Assembly (NCBI GenBank): GCA_964619535.1
Contig: CAZUEX010000003.1
Span: 230,856 to 294,855 of the forward strand
Reading direction: 5' to 3'
Source of the DNA: Leptonema sp964619535
GTDB taxonomy: Bacteria; Spirochaetota; Leptospiria; Leptospirales; Leptonemataceae
DNA length: 64,000 nt
How positions within the stretch are numbered: the first letter of the stretch is position 1; each line of letters starts with the position of its first letter. Below, in pieces: positions 50,122 to 59,026 of this stretch. The position numbers and the translations under genes were made by a program. The notes beneath the pieces are model-generated. The model was not told the origin of the DNA and did not search any database. It saw only the letters and a program-made list of their open reading frames with translations.

Positions 50122-50150
50122 CCTGAATGAAACACACCGTTTCATTCAGG
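50122..50150 (+). promoter_or_regulatory. 12-bp-arm hairpin overlapping the ribosome site of the DUF4405 gene
   Basis: Perfect arms CCTGAATGAAAC and GTTTCATTCAGG with a five-base loop. The right arm ends in the first bases of AGGAG, the Shine-Dalgarno six bases before the ATG at 50159, so folding the RNA would hide the site; alternatively the palindrome is a repressor operator. Confidence 0.6.
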
Positions 50151-50158
50151 AGCAGTAC

Positions 50159-50641
50159 ATGAAATTAAATAGAGACTGGATTACGCCGTTAACGATCGGT
50201 TCCTTTGTCCTTGTCGCAACAACGGGTATATTGATGTTTTTTCACGTGAATACCGGGCTAAGCAAGGTAGCACATGAGTATCTGAGCTGGATCTTTCTTG
50301 GTGCCGTAGCCCTGCACGTTCTCGTCAATATCAGGCCCTTCAAGAAGGCCTTTGCATCGAACAGGGGACGTAGCCTGGTGGCCGCATTTGTTCTGGTACT
50401 TGCCGGCTCGTTGGTTCCCGCAAGCAATGCCGAGCCTCCGTTTGCCCCGCCGATCCGTGCCCTTGGACAGGCGCCGTTGACAGAGGTTGCTGACATTGCC
50501 AATATCGATACGGCAGAGCTGCGACGCAGGCTGAACACTGCCGGTGTGGAAATGACATCCGATGAACAATCCTTACAGGAACTGGTGGGTGATGACCTGC
50601 GTGCACAGGTTAAGGCGTTGAACAGTGTTTTTTACCGGTAA
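50159..50641 (+). CDS. DUF4405 domain membrane protein
   Basis: 160 residues with three membrane helices (about 12-32, 38-58, 72-90) and a C-terminal soluble tail. RDWITPLTIGSFVLVATTGILMFFHVNTG and HEYLSWIFLGAVALHVLVNIRPFKKAF match DUF4405, a cytochrome-b561-like membrane domain with two histidines placed to bind heme. The tail (IDTAELRRRLNTAGVEMTSDEQSLQEL) is unassigned. Its translation start lies under a strong hairpin. Confidence 0.75.
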   Translation: MKLNRDWITPLTIGSFVLVATTGILMFFHVNTGLSKVAHEYLSWIFLGAVALHVLVNIRPFKKAFASNRGRSLVAAFVLVLAGSLVPASNAEPPFAPPIRALGQAPLTEVADIANIDTAELRRRLNTAGVEMTSDEQSLQELVGDDLRAQVKALNSVFYR

Positions 50642-50649
50642 AGCAGAGC

Positions 50650-50671
50650 CCGGCCCCGTTTTCGAGGCCGG
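50650..50671. terminator. GC-rich hairpin between convergent genes
   Basis: CCGGCC and GGCCGG arms extended by CG/CG around a TTTT loop, with one mismatch. It lies between the DUF4405 gene and convergent DoxX gene. No T-run on either strand. Confidence 0.4.
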
Positions 50672-50683
50672 TAGCACAGGCCT

Positions 50684-51124
50684 TCAGCCGGTGGCCTTCT
50701 TGTTGAAAACGGCGTCCAGAGAGAGGAGGTTTTCATCCCGGTGATAAAGGAGAAAGAGAAAAAACGCTCCATGCAACAATTGTTGGCCAATGGCATTCCA
50801 GTCCTCAATCATACTGGCTCCGAAGATCAGAACCGTCATGAGGAGAGCACCGGTCAGTGCAGCCTGACGGGTAAAGAACCCAAGCAGTAACAGAACGCCG
50901 ACGGCCAGCTCGCCTATGGGCAGTATCGTGGCAAAGCCCTGGACGAGGAAGGTTGGGACCATGGAGTCCGCAAATGTATGCATCATCCAGTCGCTGAATT
51001 CAGGGATCTTCGGAATGCGCACAAGGCCGTGGCCAAACATGCTCATTCCGATCATTAATCGGCCGGAAAGATAGGCCAGAGAGTCGGTTTGCAGTGGTTT
51101 TCTTGTTTCTTGCTGGAGGTTCAT
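50684..51124 (-). CDS. DoxX family membrane protein
   Basis: 146 residues with four membrane helices. GRLMIGMSMFGHGLVRIPK at the front, ILPIGELAVGVLLLLGFFTRQAALTGALLMTVLIFGAS in the middle and LLHGAFFLFLLYHRDENLLSLD at the end are the DoxX pattern. Function of the family is unclear; some members work with thiol or quinone redox. The 300-bp gap before it contains a 20-bp palindrome shared with the divergent desaturase gene. Confidence 0.8.
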   Translation of the reverse strand: MNLQQETRKPLQTDSLAYLSGRLMIGMSMFGHGLVRIPKIPEFSDWMMHTFADSMVPTFLVQGFATILPIGELAVGVLLLLGFFTRQAALTGALLMTVLIFGASMIEDWNAIGQQLLHGAFFLFLLYHRDENLLSLDAVFNKKATG

Positions 51125-51206
51125 ATCTCGCTTCTCTTCCTTTTGTTTCGTCTTTTGTTTTATTGGTTATGTCTTGAATGGTCTTTCTGTGGGATTCGGT
51201 TTAACT

Positions 51207-51226
51207 CTGACATACATGTATGTCAG
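51207..51226. promoter_or_regulatory. Perfect 20-bp palindrome in the DoxX/desaturase divergent region
   Basis: CTGACATACATGTATGTCAG reads the same on both strands. It lies 83 bases before the DoxX start and 199 before the desaturase start. The ACATACATGTATGT core resembles TetR/AcrR-type operators. No regulator gene is adjacent. The remaining intergenic sequence shows no other clear gene or structure. Confidence 0.6.
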
Positions 51227-51424
51227 CCTCGTCAAAGTCGGCAACTGGTTCTGAGACAGATTGTCGTTATCAAAATCATGTTTAAAAAGAGGAAATGTCA
51301 AGGCAGAAACCATAAAAAGTTCGCGTTCTGACCGGTTCGGGCATCCGGTGGATATTTTGGGCGCGGAAATGATTGTTTGAGCCTTTCTTTGCAACCCGTA
51401 CAGGCCTGAAGGGTCTTAAGAGAC

Positions 51425-52225
51425 ATGATTGCCATTTTTACACTATTTGTAATGCACTGGATGCTCTCGGCTTTCAGTCAGAGCTTCTTTTTACATCGTT
51501 ATGCCGCTCACCGTATGTTTTCGCTGAGCCCCTTCTGGGAGCGTTTCTTCTTCCTCTTTACCTTCATTACACAGGGGTCCAGCTTCTTGAATCCTCGTGG
51601 ATATGCGATCCTGCACCGCCTGCACCACAATCACAGCGATACGGAAAAGGATCCGCATTCGCCGCATTTTTCTAAGAACATCTTCAAGATGATGTATAAA
51701 ACGGCCATGATCTATGACGGATATTCTCGACGCCTGGTGGAGGCACCGCGCGAAACCACACGTACGCCTGTGCCCGAATGGCCGCTGATTGAGAAACTGT
51801 CGGTGATGTGGTCTGTGCGGATCGGTTTTGGTGCGCTTTACACTCTCTTTTATATTGCTTTTGTTCCGGCCGGTATGTGGTATCTGTATCTTCTGCTTCC
51901 CATCCACTGGTTGATGGGCCCCGTCCATGGCGCCATCGTAAACTGGGCCGGACACAAGTACGGCTACGTTAACCATAAGCGCACCAAAGACAAATCAAGA
52001 AACACACTTCCTGTGGACTTCCTGATTGCCGGTGAGCTGTATCAGAATAACCACCACGCTCATCCGGATTCTCCGAACTTTGCATATCGCTGGTTTGAGT
52101 TTGATCCTACCTTTCAGGTTATGCGACTGCTTTCTGCTGTGGGGATTATCCGCTTCCTGCGAAATGCCACCACAGAACGAGGTAAGATCATATTAGCCCC
52201 CCGAAGGGAGTCCGAGGCTGCCTGA
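51425..52225 (+). CDS. Acyl-CoA (delta-9-type) fatty acid desaturase
   Basis: 266 residues, membrane bound. The three di-iron histidine boxes are present: HRYAAHR (24-30), HRLHHNH (64-70) and NNHHAHP (208-214), with hydrophobic pairs between them. It introduces a double bond into acyl chains and so tunes membrane fluidity. The N-terminus is short compared with eukaryotic stearoyl-CoA desaturases, as in many bacteria. A reductase partner is not nearby. Confidence 0.9.
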   Translation: MIAIFTLFVMHWMLSAFSQSFFLHRYAAHRMFSLSPFWERFFFLFTFITQGSSFLNPRGYAILHRLHHNHSDTEKDPHSPHFSKNIFKMMYKTAMIYDGYSRRLVEAPRETTRTPVPEWPLIEKLSVMWSVRIGFGALYTLFYIAFVPAGMWYLYLLLPIHWLMGPVHGAIVNWAGHKYGYVNHKRTKDKSRNTLPVDFLIAGELYQNNHHAHPDSPNFAYRWFEFDPTFQVMRLLSAVGIIRFLRNATTERGKIILAPRRESEAA

Positions 52226-52249
52226 TCGGTTAGCCGAACCCTGCTGTGC

Positions 52250-52278
52250 GGGCCTCTTCTCTTCTGGAGTAGAGGCCC
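52250..52278. terminator. Hairpin between convergent desaturase and thiD genes
   Basis: Perfect arms GGGCCTCT and AGAGGCCC with a 13-base loop fill most of the 53-bp gap between the two stop codons. No long T-run. Confidence 0.45.
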
Positions 52279-53094
52279 TTACATATCCTGCCACAGGTGG
52301 TTGAGCGGCCCGAAGCCGGAGCCAAGTCCCGGTGCATTCTTGATGGCACCGATGAGATAGTCACGGGCCCCTGCCACCGCCTCCTGCAGCCCGAGCCCCA
52401 GGGCAAGGTTCGAAGTGATGGCAGCGCTTAACGTGCATCCTGTTCCATGGGTGTTCTTTTCGGGCAGACGTTCCGATGTAAACGTCAGAAACTTTGTACC
52501 GTCATACAGCACATCGAGCACCCGTCCATCGAGCCCAAGTCGATGTCCTCCCTTGATCAAAACGGCAGAGCCAAACCGGTCATAGAGTTCCAGGGCAGCC
52601 TCTTTCATGCCCGATTCACCGCTGATGGGACGACCGAACAGAACCTCTGCTTCGGGCAGGTTTGGCGTAATCAGGCGGGCAAGCCTTAGAAATTCTGTCA
52701 GTGCAGCCTCGGCCTCGGGCTTGAGCAGGCGTGCGCCGGTTGAGGCTACCATGACAGGATCGACGACCAGCGGAATATCCTCTGCCTGCCTCTTCCATAC
52801 ATCCTGCACGGCTTCAATAATGGGAGCAGAGAAGAGCATGCCAGCCTTGGCTGCCTTTACAGGAAGGTCTGCAAGAACGGCCTCCAGCTGGGCTGCAACG
52901 ATCTCTGGGTCGATGCCCTGCACGCCGGTGACGCCCTGTGTGTTCTGCGCCGTAATGGCCGTGATGACCGTTGTTCCAAAGCAACGGAAGGCCTGAAAGG
53001 TCTTAAGATCGGCCTGGATGCCTGCACCACCTCCGGAATCGGAGCCTGCTATGGTCAGGACGACAGGAAGAGTGTTGCGTTGTTCTGAATGCAC
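52279..53094 (-). CDS. thiD: Hydroxymethylpyrimidine/phosphomethylpyrimidine kinase
   Basis: 271 residues of the ribokinase-like family: VLTIAGSDSGGGAGIQADLKTFQAF, VITAITAQNTQGV, LVVDPVMVASTGARLL, and THGTGCTLSAAITSNLALG with the catalytic Cys/Asp-region replaced as usual by GTGC. Phosphorylates HMP in thiamine synthesis or salvage. No other thi genes are adjacent. Starts three bases after the channel gene stop, so the two are probably cotranscribed. Confidence 0.93.
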   Translation of the reverse strand: MHSEQRNTLPVVLTIAGSDSGGGAGIQADLKTFQAFRCFGTTVITAITAQNTQGVTGVQGIDPEIVAAQLEAVLADLPVKAAKAGMLFSAPIIEAVQDVWKRQAEDIPLVVDPVMVASTGARLLKPEAEAALTEFLRLARLITPNLPEAEVLFGRPISGESGMKEAALELYDRFGSAVLIKGGHRLGLDGRVLDVLYDGTKFLTFTSERLPEKNTHGTGCTLSAAITSNLALGLGLQEAVAGARDYLIGAIKNAPGLGSGFGPLNHLWQDM

Positions 53095-53097
53095 GAA

Positions 53098-54879
53098 TCA
53101 CCTCACGCGCTGGTTGTAAGCCTTCATGATGTCGACAAAGCGGAGATAGCCCAGCACTTCGTTATGATCACCGATGACGGCTACCTTGTCGATTTCATTT
53201 TCCATCATAACCTGCAGGGCATCGTTGAAGGTGTCCGTTAGCCGCAATCCCCGGATTTCACGCGCCACGTCACTGACGGTAAGAAGTTTACGCAGTTCCT
53301 CTGTTTCAGACGTATGCCGGAAATGTCGCAAAGAGCAGATGCCTCTGTAGGCTCCGGCTTTGCCGACAACGATAAAGTCTGTAGCCTTCATCTCCAGTGC
53401 ATCATGTTCGACGTCGTGCACAAGCCTGTTCGGATCGACGACGGCTACATGGCGCAGCAGGTTTGTATAGGCAGAAATGCGCATCTGCGATAGCAGGTTC
53501 AGGTTCATATCCCAGTAATGGGCAGGTGAATGGAACCTGTTTTCGATCTGTCCTTCGTAGATAGAGAAGCGAGATATAACCGTGGAAAGAACCGAAACAA
53601 TCATCAGGGCCGGAAGCAGCGTATAGTTGCCCACCATATCGCAGACCATCACCATACCGGCAATGGGTGCATGGGCAACGCCGATAAAGAAGCCACCCAT
53701 GCCGACCATGATGAAAGAGACGACAGAGATTTCAAGACCGGGGAAGACATGCCGCGCAACGACGCCAACCGCTCCACCAAGCATTCCGCCGATGAACAGA
53801 GAAGGAGTAAACACACCACCCGATCCACCGGTGGCTACCGTGAAGCTCGTTGTGACGATCTTTAATCCGGCAAGAAACAGGAAAAAGCCGGCCACGCCCC
53901 ACCATTCCGTAGCAGGACGACGACCGAGGATAGCCTCCTGCAGTACGCCCAGGCCATCGCCGATGGAATCATGAAAGAGCAGCGCTGCCAGACCTACGGC
54001 AAGTCCGCCCACAGCGGGCTTAAGAACGGGATGGACATCCCAGTCTTCGAAAAGACGGCGAATAAACCGGTAATAAGCGGTGAACAGGTAACCCATGGCC
54101 ACGCATACAAGCCCGAGCAGAACATAAAGAAGCAGCTCATAGAACGTATTGAGATGCACGGGAGGAACGACAAAGATGGCAGCGTCGGTCTGGAAGGCAC
54201 GCACGACCATGTAGGCCGATACGGCAGACAGAATTGCCGGTAGCAGGGAGTCGCTTTCAATATCTTCGCGATAAACAACCTCTACGGCGGTCAGGGCACC
54301 ACCAAAGGGAGCACGGAAAACGGTGGCAAGGCCTGCTGCTACACCGGCAAGCATCATCGAACGATGGGCCCGATCCCCCACGCGAAGGATTTTTCCGAAA
54401 AACGAACCGATGCCGGCACCGATCTGCATGATCGGTCCTTCTTTTCCTGCACTTCCGCCAAATCCGATCGTAAAGATGGTGGCTAAAGATTTAAAGAACG
54501 GAACCCGCCCGCCAATGCGGCCGCCTTCGGCATGAAAGGCACGGATGATGGCATCGGTTCCACCTCCGCGTGCATCCTGACAGAAATAGGTCGTGACGAT
54601 GGCAGAGAAGAGTCCACCGATAGCGGGGGCCACAAAGAGCAGGAAAGGCGCAAAAGGTACGACAGCCACTCCGGGCAGCCCCTCACCTCGAGGATCGGGA
54701 ATGGATAATCCAATGCCATGCAGAAAGATGAGATCGCGTACGAAGTGGATGACGTGATTGAAAAGCAGCCCGAAGGATCCCGTTGCCAGGCCGATCAGAA
54801 TGGCATACATGTATACATGAAGAGGACTGGTAACACGCAGGCGGGCATACAGCCGTTGCCCCAACCGTAACAGCATCAT
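53098..54879 (-). CDS. ClC-family chloride channel/antiporter with CBS domains
   Basis: 593 residues. Membrane part (about 20-430) has GGSAGKEGPIMQIGAGIGS with the gating glutamate, GGSGGVFTPSLFIGGMLG, and GGGTDAIIRAFH in place of GSGIP, as in a bacterial subgroup. The last ~130 residues carry two CBS motifs (ALEMKATDFIVVGKAG; DTFNDALQVMMENEIDKVAVIGDHNEVLGYLRFVDIM) that may bind nucleotides and gate the channel. Moves Cl- and perhaps H+. Divergent from tpiA. Confidence 0.9.
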   Translation of the reverse strand: MMLLRLGQRLYARLRVTSPLHVYMYAILIGLATGSFGLLFNHVIHFVRDLIFLHGIGLSIPDPRGEGLPGVAVVPFAPFLLFVAPAIGGLFSAIVTTYFCQDARGGGTDAIIRAFHAEGGRIGGRVPFFKSLATIFTIGFGGSAGKEGPIMQIGAGIGSFFGKILRVGDRAHRSMMLAGVAAGLATVFRAPFGGALTAVEVVYREDIESDSLLPAILSAVSAYMVVRAFQTDAAIFVVPPVHLNTFYELLLYVLLGLVCVAMGYLFTAYYRFIRRLFEDWDVHPVLKPAVGGLAVGLAALLFHDSIGDGLGVLQEAILGRRPATEWWGVAGFFLFLAGLKIVTTSFTVATGGSGGVFTPSLFIGGMLGGAVGVVARHVFPGLEISVVSFIMVGMGGFFIGVAHAPIAGMVMVCDMVGNYTLLPALMIVSVLSTVISRFSIYEGQIENRFHSPAHYWDMNLNLLSQMRISAYTNLLRHVAVVDPNRLVHDVEHDALEMKATDFIVVGKAGAYRGICSLRHFRHTSETEELRKLLTVSDVAREIRGLRLTDTFNDALQVMMENEIDKVAVIGDHNEVLGYLRFVDIMKAYNQRVR

Positions 54880-54989
54880 CCCGTCATCATGAAGCGCCGA
54901 TCACTGACAAGACAAATTCCTTCTCGGAAAGAGACATTGGCATTCTATAAAGGGCTTGCCTCGGCCTGTCCAATGATAGAATCGGAGGC

Positions 54990-55739
54990 ATGAGAAGGAA
55001 ACTGATTGCCGGTAACTGGAAGATGAATCAAACGCCGTCCCAGGCTGTAGCGCTTGCCGATGCTTTGAAGAAGAAGGTAAGCGGAAAGGAGGCGGCCGAG
55101 ATTCTTGTCTGTCCGCCTTACACAGCCCTTGTACCCGTTCGCGACGCCCTGCAGGGCAGCTCCATTCACCTCGGTGCCCAGGATCTGCACTGGGAAGACC
55201 AGGGTGCCTTTACCGGCAAGATATCGGCCGATATGTTGCTCGATGCCGGATGCAGCTATGTGATTATCGGACACTCCGAACAACGCAGCTATTTTCATGA
55301 AACCGACGAAACCGTGAACAAGAAGCTGAAGAAGGCCCTGGCCAGCGGTCTTGTTCCTGTTGTCTGTATCGGTGAAACCCTCGAAGAACGCGATGCAGGC
55401 AAGGCCTTTGATGTGGTAAAAGGCCAGCTGGAAGGAGCCTTTGCCGGAATGACCGATGTGGGCCATACCGTTCTGGCATACGAACCCGTATGGGCCATCG
55501 GTACCGGTCGTAATGCCACGCCCGAACAGGCCCAGGAAATGCATGCCTTTATCCGTAAGACGATCTCTGAACGATTCAGTGCTTCTGTGGCTGACGGCAT
55601 GCGCATCCTCTATGGCGGAAGCATGAAGCCCGACAATGCGCCCGGACTGCTTGCCTGTGCTGACATTGACGGAGGCCTGATCGGCGGTGCAGCCTTGAAG
55701 GCCGATAGCTTTTACGGCATCATCGAGGCTGCTGGCTGA
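54990..55739 (+). CDS. tpiA: Triosephosphate isomerase
   Basis: 249 residues. Lys11 in GNWKMN, His95 in IIGHSEQRS and Glu165 in AYEPVWAIGTG are the catalytic set; the phosphate loop appears in ILYGGSMKPDN. Interconverts DHAP and G3P in glycolysis. GGAGG immediately precedes the ATG. gap and pgk, often adjacent, are not here. Confidence 0.97.
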   Translation: MRRKLIAGNWKMNQTPSQAVALADALKKKVSGKEAAEILVCPPYTALVPVRDALQGSSIHLGAQDLHWEDQGAFTGKISADMLLDAGCSYVIIGHSEQRSYFHETDETVNKKLKKALASGLVPVVCIGETLEERDAGKAFDVVKGQLEGAFAGMTDVGHTVLAYEPVWAIGTGRNATPEQAQEMHAFIRKTISERFSASVADGMRILYGGSMKPDNAPGLLACADIDGGLIGGAALKADSFYGIIEAAG

Positions 55740-55755
55740 GTTGCAATCCCCTGAG

Positions 55756-55780
55756 GGCTGCAGGCTACGGCTCTGCAGCC
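55756..55780. terminator. Hairpin between convergent tpiA and membrane-protein genes
   Basis: Perfect arms GGCTGCAG and CTGCAGCC around nine bases. The right arm encodes the last residues of the leftward protein. No T-run. Confidence 0.4.
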
Positions 55781-57942
55781 TCGGTATAGGGGCGGTCGCT
55801 TCGAAACTCTATTGTTCGATTCCACATGCCATGCGAGTAGATCAGGCGGCGACGTCGCGCGTCGTAGTAGAGTAGAAGTGCAGGCAGACGCTGCACTCCC
55901 TGTATTCCGAGGACGTCGCGAAACCAGCGCACATCCTCATCCGGCGCCTCATGCAGGAAGACCCAGCCGTTCAGGTCGCCTGCGCCGTTTCGCTGGAACT
56001 CCTTCTCTGCCCGTCGCAGAACCGTGGCCGGACCATCTTCTGATTGAGGACCCTTCTCAAGCATATCGACAAAGTACCATCGCAGAAAGAAGAGATGTCC
56101 TGAAAGGATCTGGCTGTAGAGGATCGCTCCGCTGCTGGCCCGCCAGAATTCGTCTTGCGCAGAAACATAAAAGTACGGAAGGTATCCGGTTTCAAGGGCC
56201 ACGCCCAGCATGCGGCGCCGCGGATCAGACAGAAAGGGGTAATCGCGTGATGGGGAGTGCAGATCTTCGAAGACCTGCAGTACCGTATCTCTCTGTTCTG
56301 TAGCGGATAACGACGGCTCCTGCGGGCAGCGGCGTGTATCGAGGTGGATCCAGACGAATGTATGCTTTTCGCGATACTTCTGAATCAACGTTTCTGCCGT
56401 TTGCAGCGAACGGTGCATGCAGTCCTGCAGGTTGTCTGTTTCGGGCACAGGTAAGGGCTCGAAGACCTGGCAGCCAGAATCCAGCCGTGCAGGATGCTCG
56501 TGCGTAAAATAATCTGACCCATCATCCATTCCGAAACAAAGCGTTCGGTAGCCATCCTCCGCTGCATACGAAAGTATGGTGCGTCGCTCGAAGCCGCGAG
56601 CCTCTTCAAACGAGCTCAGTCCGCGAAGTAAGGCGCGCAGGGAGCGTTCCGGTCGGTTGGATGGCTGCATCCAGAATTGCAATTCTTTCGGTGCGGACTT
56701 CTGAAGGCCGGGCTCTGCCCCCGTTGAATCGTCCTGCTGGATGGCGTACACAGGGTTATGCGGTACCGCACCGTCGATGACGGCCGTAATCAGGATGCGG
56801 TCGACTCCGGGAACTCCAGAGGGCTTTAGCGTCAGGCTTTGATTGGCCTCTCCCTTGCTTTCGCGTCGTATACCTGGATTCGCGTCGTCGGGATCCTGTC
56901 CAGGCCAGAAAGAGTTGCCATCGCGGTCCCGATCCGCCAGGACAGAGATGAGGTCGAGAAAGCGTCCGGCAGGCGTTTTGCGCGCGAAAAAGACATGCTC
57001 TGGCTCATAGGTCCGTACCAGAAGCGACAGCGTTGTAGCGAAGAGCAGAACAAGGACGGACAGAAACGTCAGCTCTGGCAGGCGCAGTGCAGCCTTCTTT
57101 GATGACTCCCACCTCAGAACTGCAAAGAGGAAGAGCAGGGCGATGGAGATCGAAGCCGTTAGATTGAGATAGAATACATCAAGCAGAGGATGAAAGATCC
57201 GCATGCCGGTTTTGATGAACAGGAAGCCCACGCCGGACAGAAGCAAAACCGGGAGCATGGCCAGAAACCAGGCGGGTCCTGGAGTGAACCTTTCGTAGTA
57301 GGGAGAGAGGGCCGTACGCCGCCGCGTCTGCAGATACAGGTAAAGAAGAGAGGCCAGCGCGAAGGAAATGGCGACGAAGCTCAAGAAGGGTTGCAGGGAC
57401 AGGTCGGCCGGCTGCGGAAAAAACAGATGCTGCAGCGGCAGAAGAAGCAGTCGCGAGAGCAGAATAGAAGCCAGCAAAAAGGCAGCATTCAGGCCATGAA
57501 AGACAGGCAAGAACACAAGCAGCAAGAACACGGCCACCGAAAGGAACATCAGCACCGTAAGGTACACCGAGGACATCATCCCTGATCCATGCAGGATCGT
57601 CTGGAGGATATCGCCCGACGAAAACAGGGGTTCGACGATCAGGAAGAACACACTGAGCGCCGGAACGCTGTACAACCACAGCCGTCCCGTCCGCTGGAAC
57701 AGCGAACCTACAGCACGCACCGTAGCATAGGTCAGCTCCAGCGTCAGCGTCAGAAACAGTGCAAGAAGGAAATGCCAGCCAGCAGCGTAGAGGAGGGCCG
57801 CCGTGGAGAGGTACGGCGGATCTCCGTGAACGAGAATGTTCAGGCAGAAAACAGAAAAGAACGCTACGAGCAGAATGGCAAAAGGTTCAACCCTCCAGCC
57901 CAGTAGACGCAACAGATCACGAATCCGGGGTGTCTCTGACAT
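55765..57942 (-). CDS. Large membrane protein with sulfatase-like C-terminal region, function unknown
   Basis: 725 residues from ATG 57942. The N-terminal ~330 residues hold about eight to nine membrane helices. The C-terminal half is soluble (RILITAVIDGAVPHNP, HTFVWIHLDTRRCPQEP, RRMLGVALETGYLPYFYVSAQDEFWRASSGAILYSQIL) and has the feel of an alkaline-phosphatase-superfamily domain such as LtaS/EptA-like phosphotransferases. The expected metal-binding threonine/His-Asp set cannot be placed, so activity is doubtful. A longer N-terminal reading to 58089 overlaps the divergent gene and is not used. Confidence 0.5.
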   Translation of the reverse strand: MSETPRIRDLLRLLGWRVEPFAILLVAFFSVFCLNILVHGDPPYLSTAALLYAAGWHFLLALFLTLTLELTYATVRAVGSLFQRTGRLWLYSVPALSVFFLIVEPLFSSGDILQTILHGSGMMSSVYLTVLMFLSVAVFLLLVFLPVFHGLNAAFLLASILLSRLLLLPLQHLFFPQPADLSLQPFLSFVAISFALASLLYLYLQTRRRTALSPYYERFTPGPAWFLAMLPVLLLSGVGFLFIKTGMRIFHPLLDVFYLNLTASISIALLFLFAVLRWESSKKAALRLPELTFLSVLVLLFATTLSLLVRTYEPEHVFFARKTPAGRFLDLISVLADRDRDGNSFWPGQDPDDANPGIRRESKGEANQSLTLKPSGVPGVDRILITAVIDGAVPHNPVYAIQQDDSTGAEPGLQKSAPKELQFWMQPSNRPERSLRALLRGLSSFEEARGFERRTILSYAAEDGYRTLCFGMDDGSDYFTHEHPARLDSGCQVFEPLPVPETDNLQDCMHRSLQTAETLIQKYREKHTFVWIHLDTRRCPQEPSLSATEQRDTVLQVFEDLHSPSRDYPFLSDPRRRMLGVALETGYLPYFYVSAQDEFWRASSGAILYSQILSGHLFFLRWYFVDMLEKGPQSEDGPATVLRRAEKEFQRNGAGDLNGWVFLHEAPDEDVRWFRDVLGIQGVQRLPALLLYYDARRRRLIYSHGMWNRTIEFRSDRPYTEAAEP

Positions 57943-58078
57943 AGTCTGTACTATAGTCGGCAGGTAGGGGCTACCGGTCTTGCATTTTCTGCGCGGGAGG
58001 GGCATATGGCGGCGTGCAGAAAGTGTGGACGGGGTTGTGATGGGGGGCACAAAGGAAAAAAGCATAAGGACAGGCAGC

Positions 58079-58912
58079 ATGGAGGACATCGTAATTCTGG
58101 ACGTTTTCTGGGACCGACAGCTTGTAAGGGACGGTTCGGGGAATGAGTATGAGATCTTTCGAGGGAAAGATTATGATTTAGGCTGGGTGAGACTGGGGCA
58201 TGGTTATTCAAAAGACGGGAAAGGGGTGTACCTGTGGAATGATCCATGCTTCAACAAATATCGCAAGCAGATCAGTCTTCCTACTTTCGAAATGATTCAG
58301 GCCAATGAAGCCGGCAACACCTTCTATTTCAGGGATGAAAACGCAGTATACATCGATAGCCATATGGCCTACCAGATCAGGGTTGAGAATGCGGATCCGA
58401 AAGACTTCAGGATTCTTGACATCGATCAGGGCTATGCCACCTCAAACGGCAAAGACTACTGGTATGATTCGGAATTGCCCTACAGGATTTCTGAGATCAA
58501 ACACATCAACGGCAGTTATCAGCAAGTCGGTAACTCAATCTATTTCGGTCACATAGAAAAGCTGTCATGCCATCCGGAAACGTTTGAGATTGTTCACGAG
58601 AAGGTGCCCACCGTTGCCAGGGACAGTGAGCATGTTTTTTTTAAGTCTTCTGTTATAGAAGGGGCGGATCCTGAAACCTTCCGGTTTATGGAGGAATGCA
58701 CAGAAGATGACGCTCCCGCTTACCTGGAAGATGACATTCACTTTTATGCCACAGACAAAAGATATGCCTATTTCGTCGATTCCACTTATGGAGTCAAAAT
58801 CATCAAGACAAAAGACCTGAGTAACTTCCGGTTCATAGTAAAAGACGGTATTGGCTATGGCATTGACTCGAACTATCTGTACGAGAAGGGCAGAAGAAGG
58901 AAACTGAATTGA
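58079..58912 (+). CDS. DKNYY family protein
   Basis: 277 residues of short beta repeats with Tyr/Asp/Lys motifs: GYSKDGKGVYLWNDP, NTFYFRDENAVYIDSHMAYQI, DSEHVFFKSSVIEGADPETFRF, DDIHFYATDKRYAYFVD, GYGIDSNYLYEKGRR. This is the DKNYY pattern (PF13644), a repeat protein of unknown function common in Bacteroidetes and Leptospira. Starts at 58040 or further upstream are possible; 58079 has AAGGA upstream. It opens the accessory tract at the window end. Confidence 0.75.
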   Translation: MEDIVILDVFWDRQLVRDGSGNEYEIFRGKDYDLGWVRLGHGYSKDGKGVYLWNDPCFNKYRKQISLPTFEMIQANEAGNTFYFRDENAVYIDSHMAYQIRVENADPKDFRILDIDQGYATSNGKDYWYDSELPYRISEIKHINGSYQQVGNSIYFGHIEKLSCHPETFEIVHEKVPTVARDSEHVFFKSSVIEGADPETFRFMEECTEDDAPAYLEDDIHFYATDKRYAYFVDSTYGVKIIKTKDLSNFRFIVKDGIGYGIDSNYLYEKGRRRKLN

Positions 58913-58961
58913 GAACGGATGGAAAACGAGGCCGGTGCCACAGAGCAGGTGAAGTGCGGAC

Positions 58962-58992
58962 TGCCCCGGAACGGGAATCGTTAGCCGGGGCA
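58962..58992 (+). terminator. Inverted repeat after the DKNYY gene
   Basis: Perfect 8-bp arms TGCCCCGG and CCGGGGCA with a 15-base loop, 50 bases after the stop. No T-run; could be a weak terminator or a leftover structure from mobile DNA. Confidence 0.3.
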
Positions 58993-59026
58993 AGACTACG
59001 GTCCAGAGGAAAGGGAATAGCCCGGT

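Noticed and set aside
51089..51331. Hydrophobic 80-codon frame in the DoxX/desaturase gap
   Set aside because: Starts inside DoxX antisense, crosses the palindrome, and has no ribosome site or family pattern.
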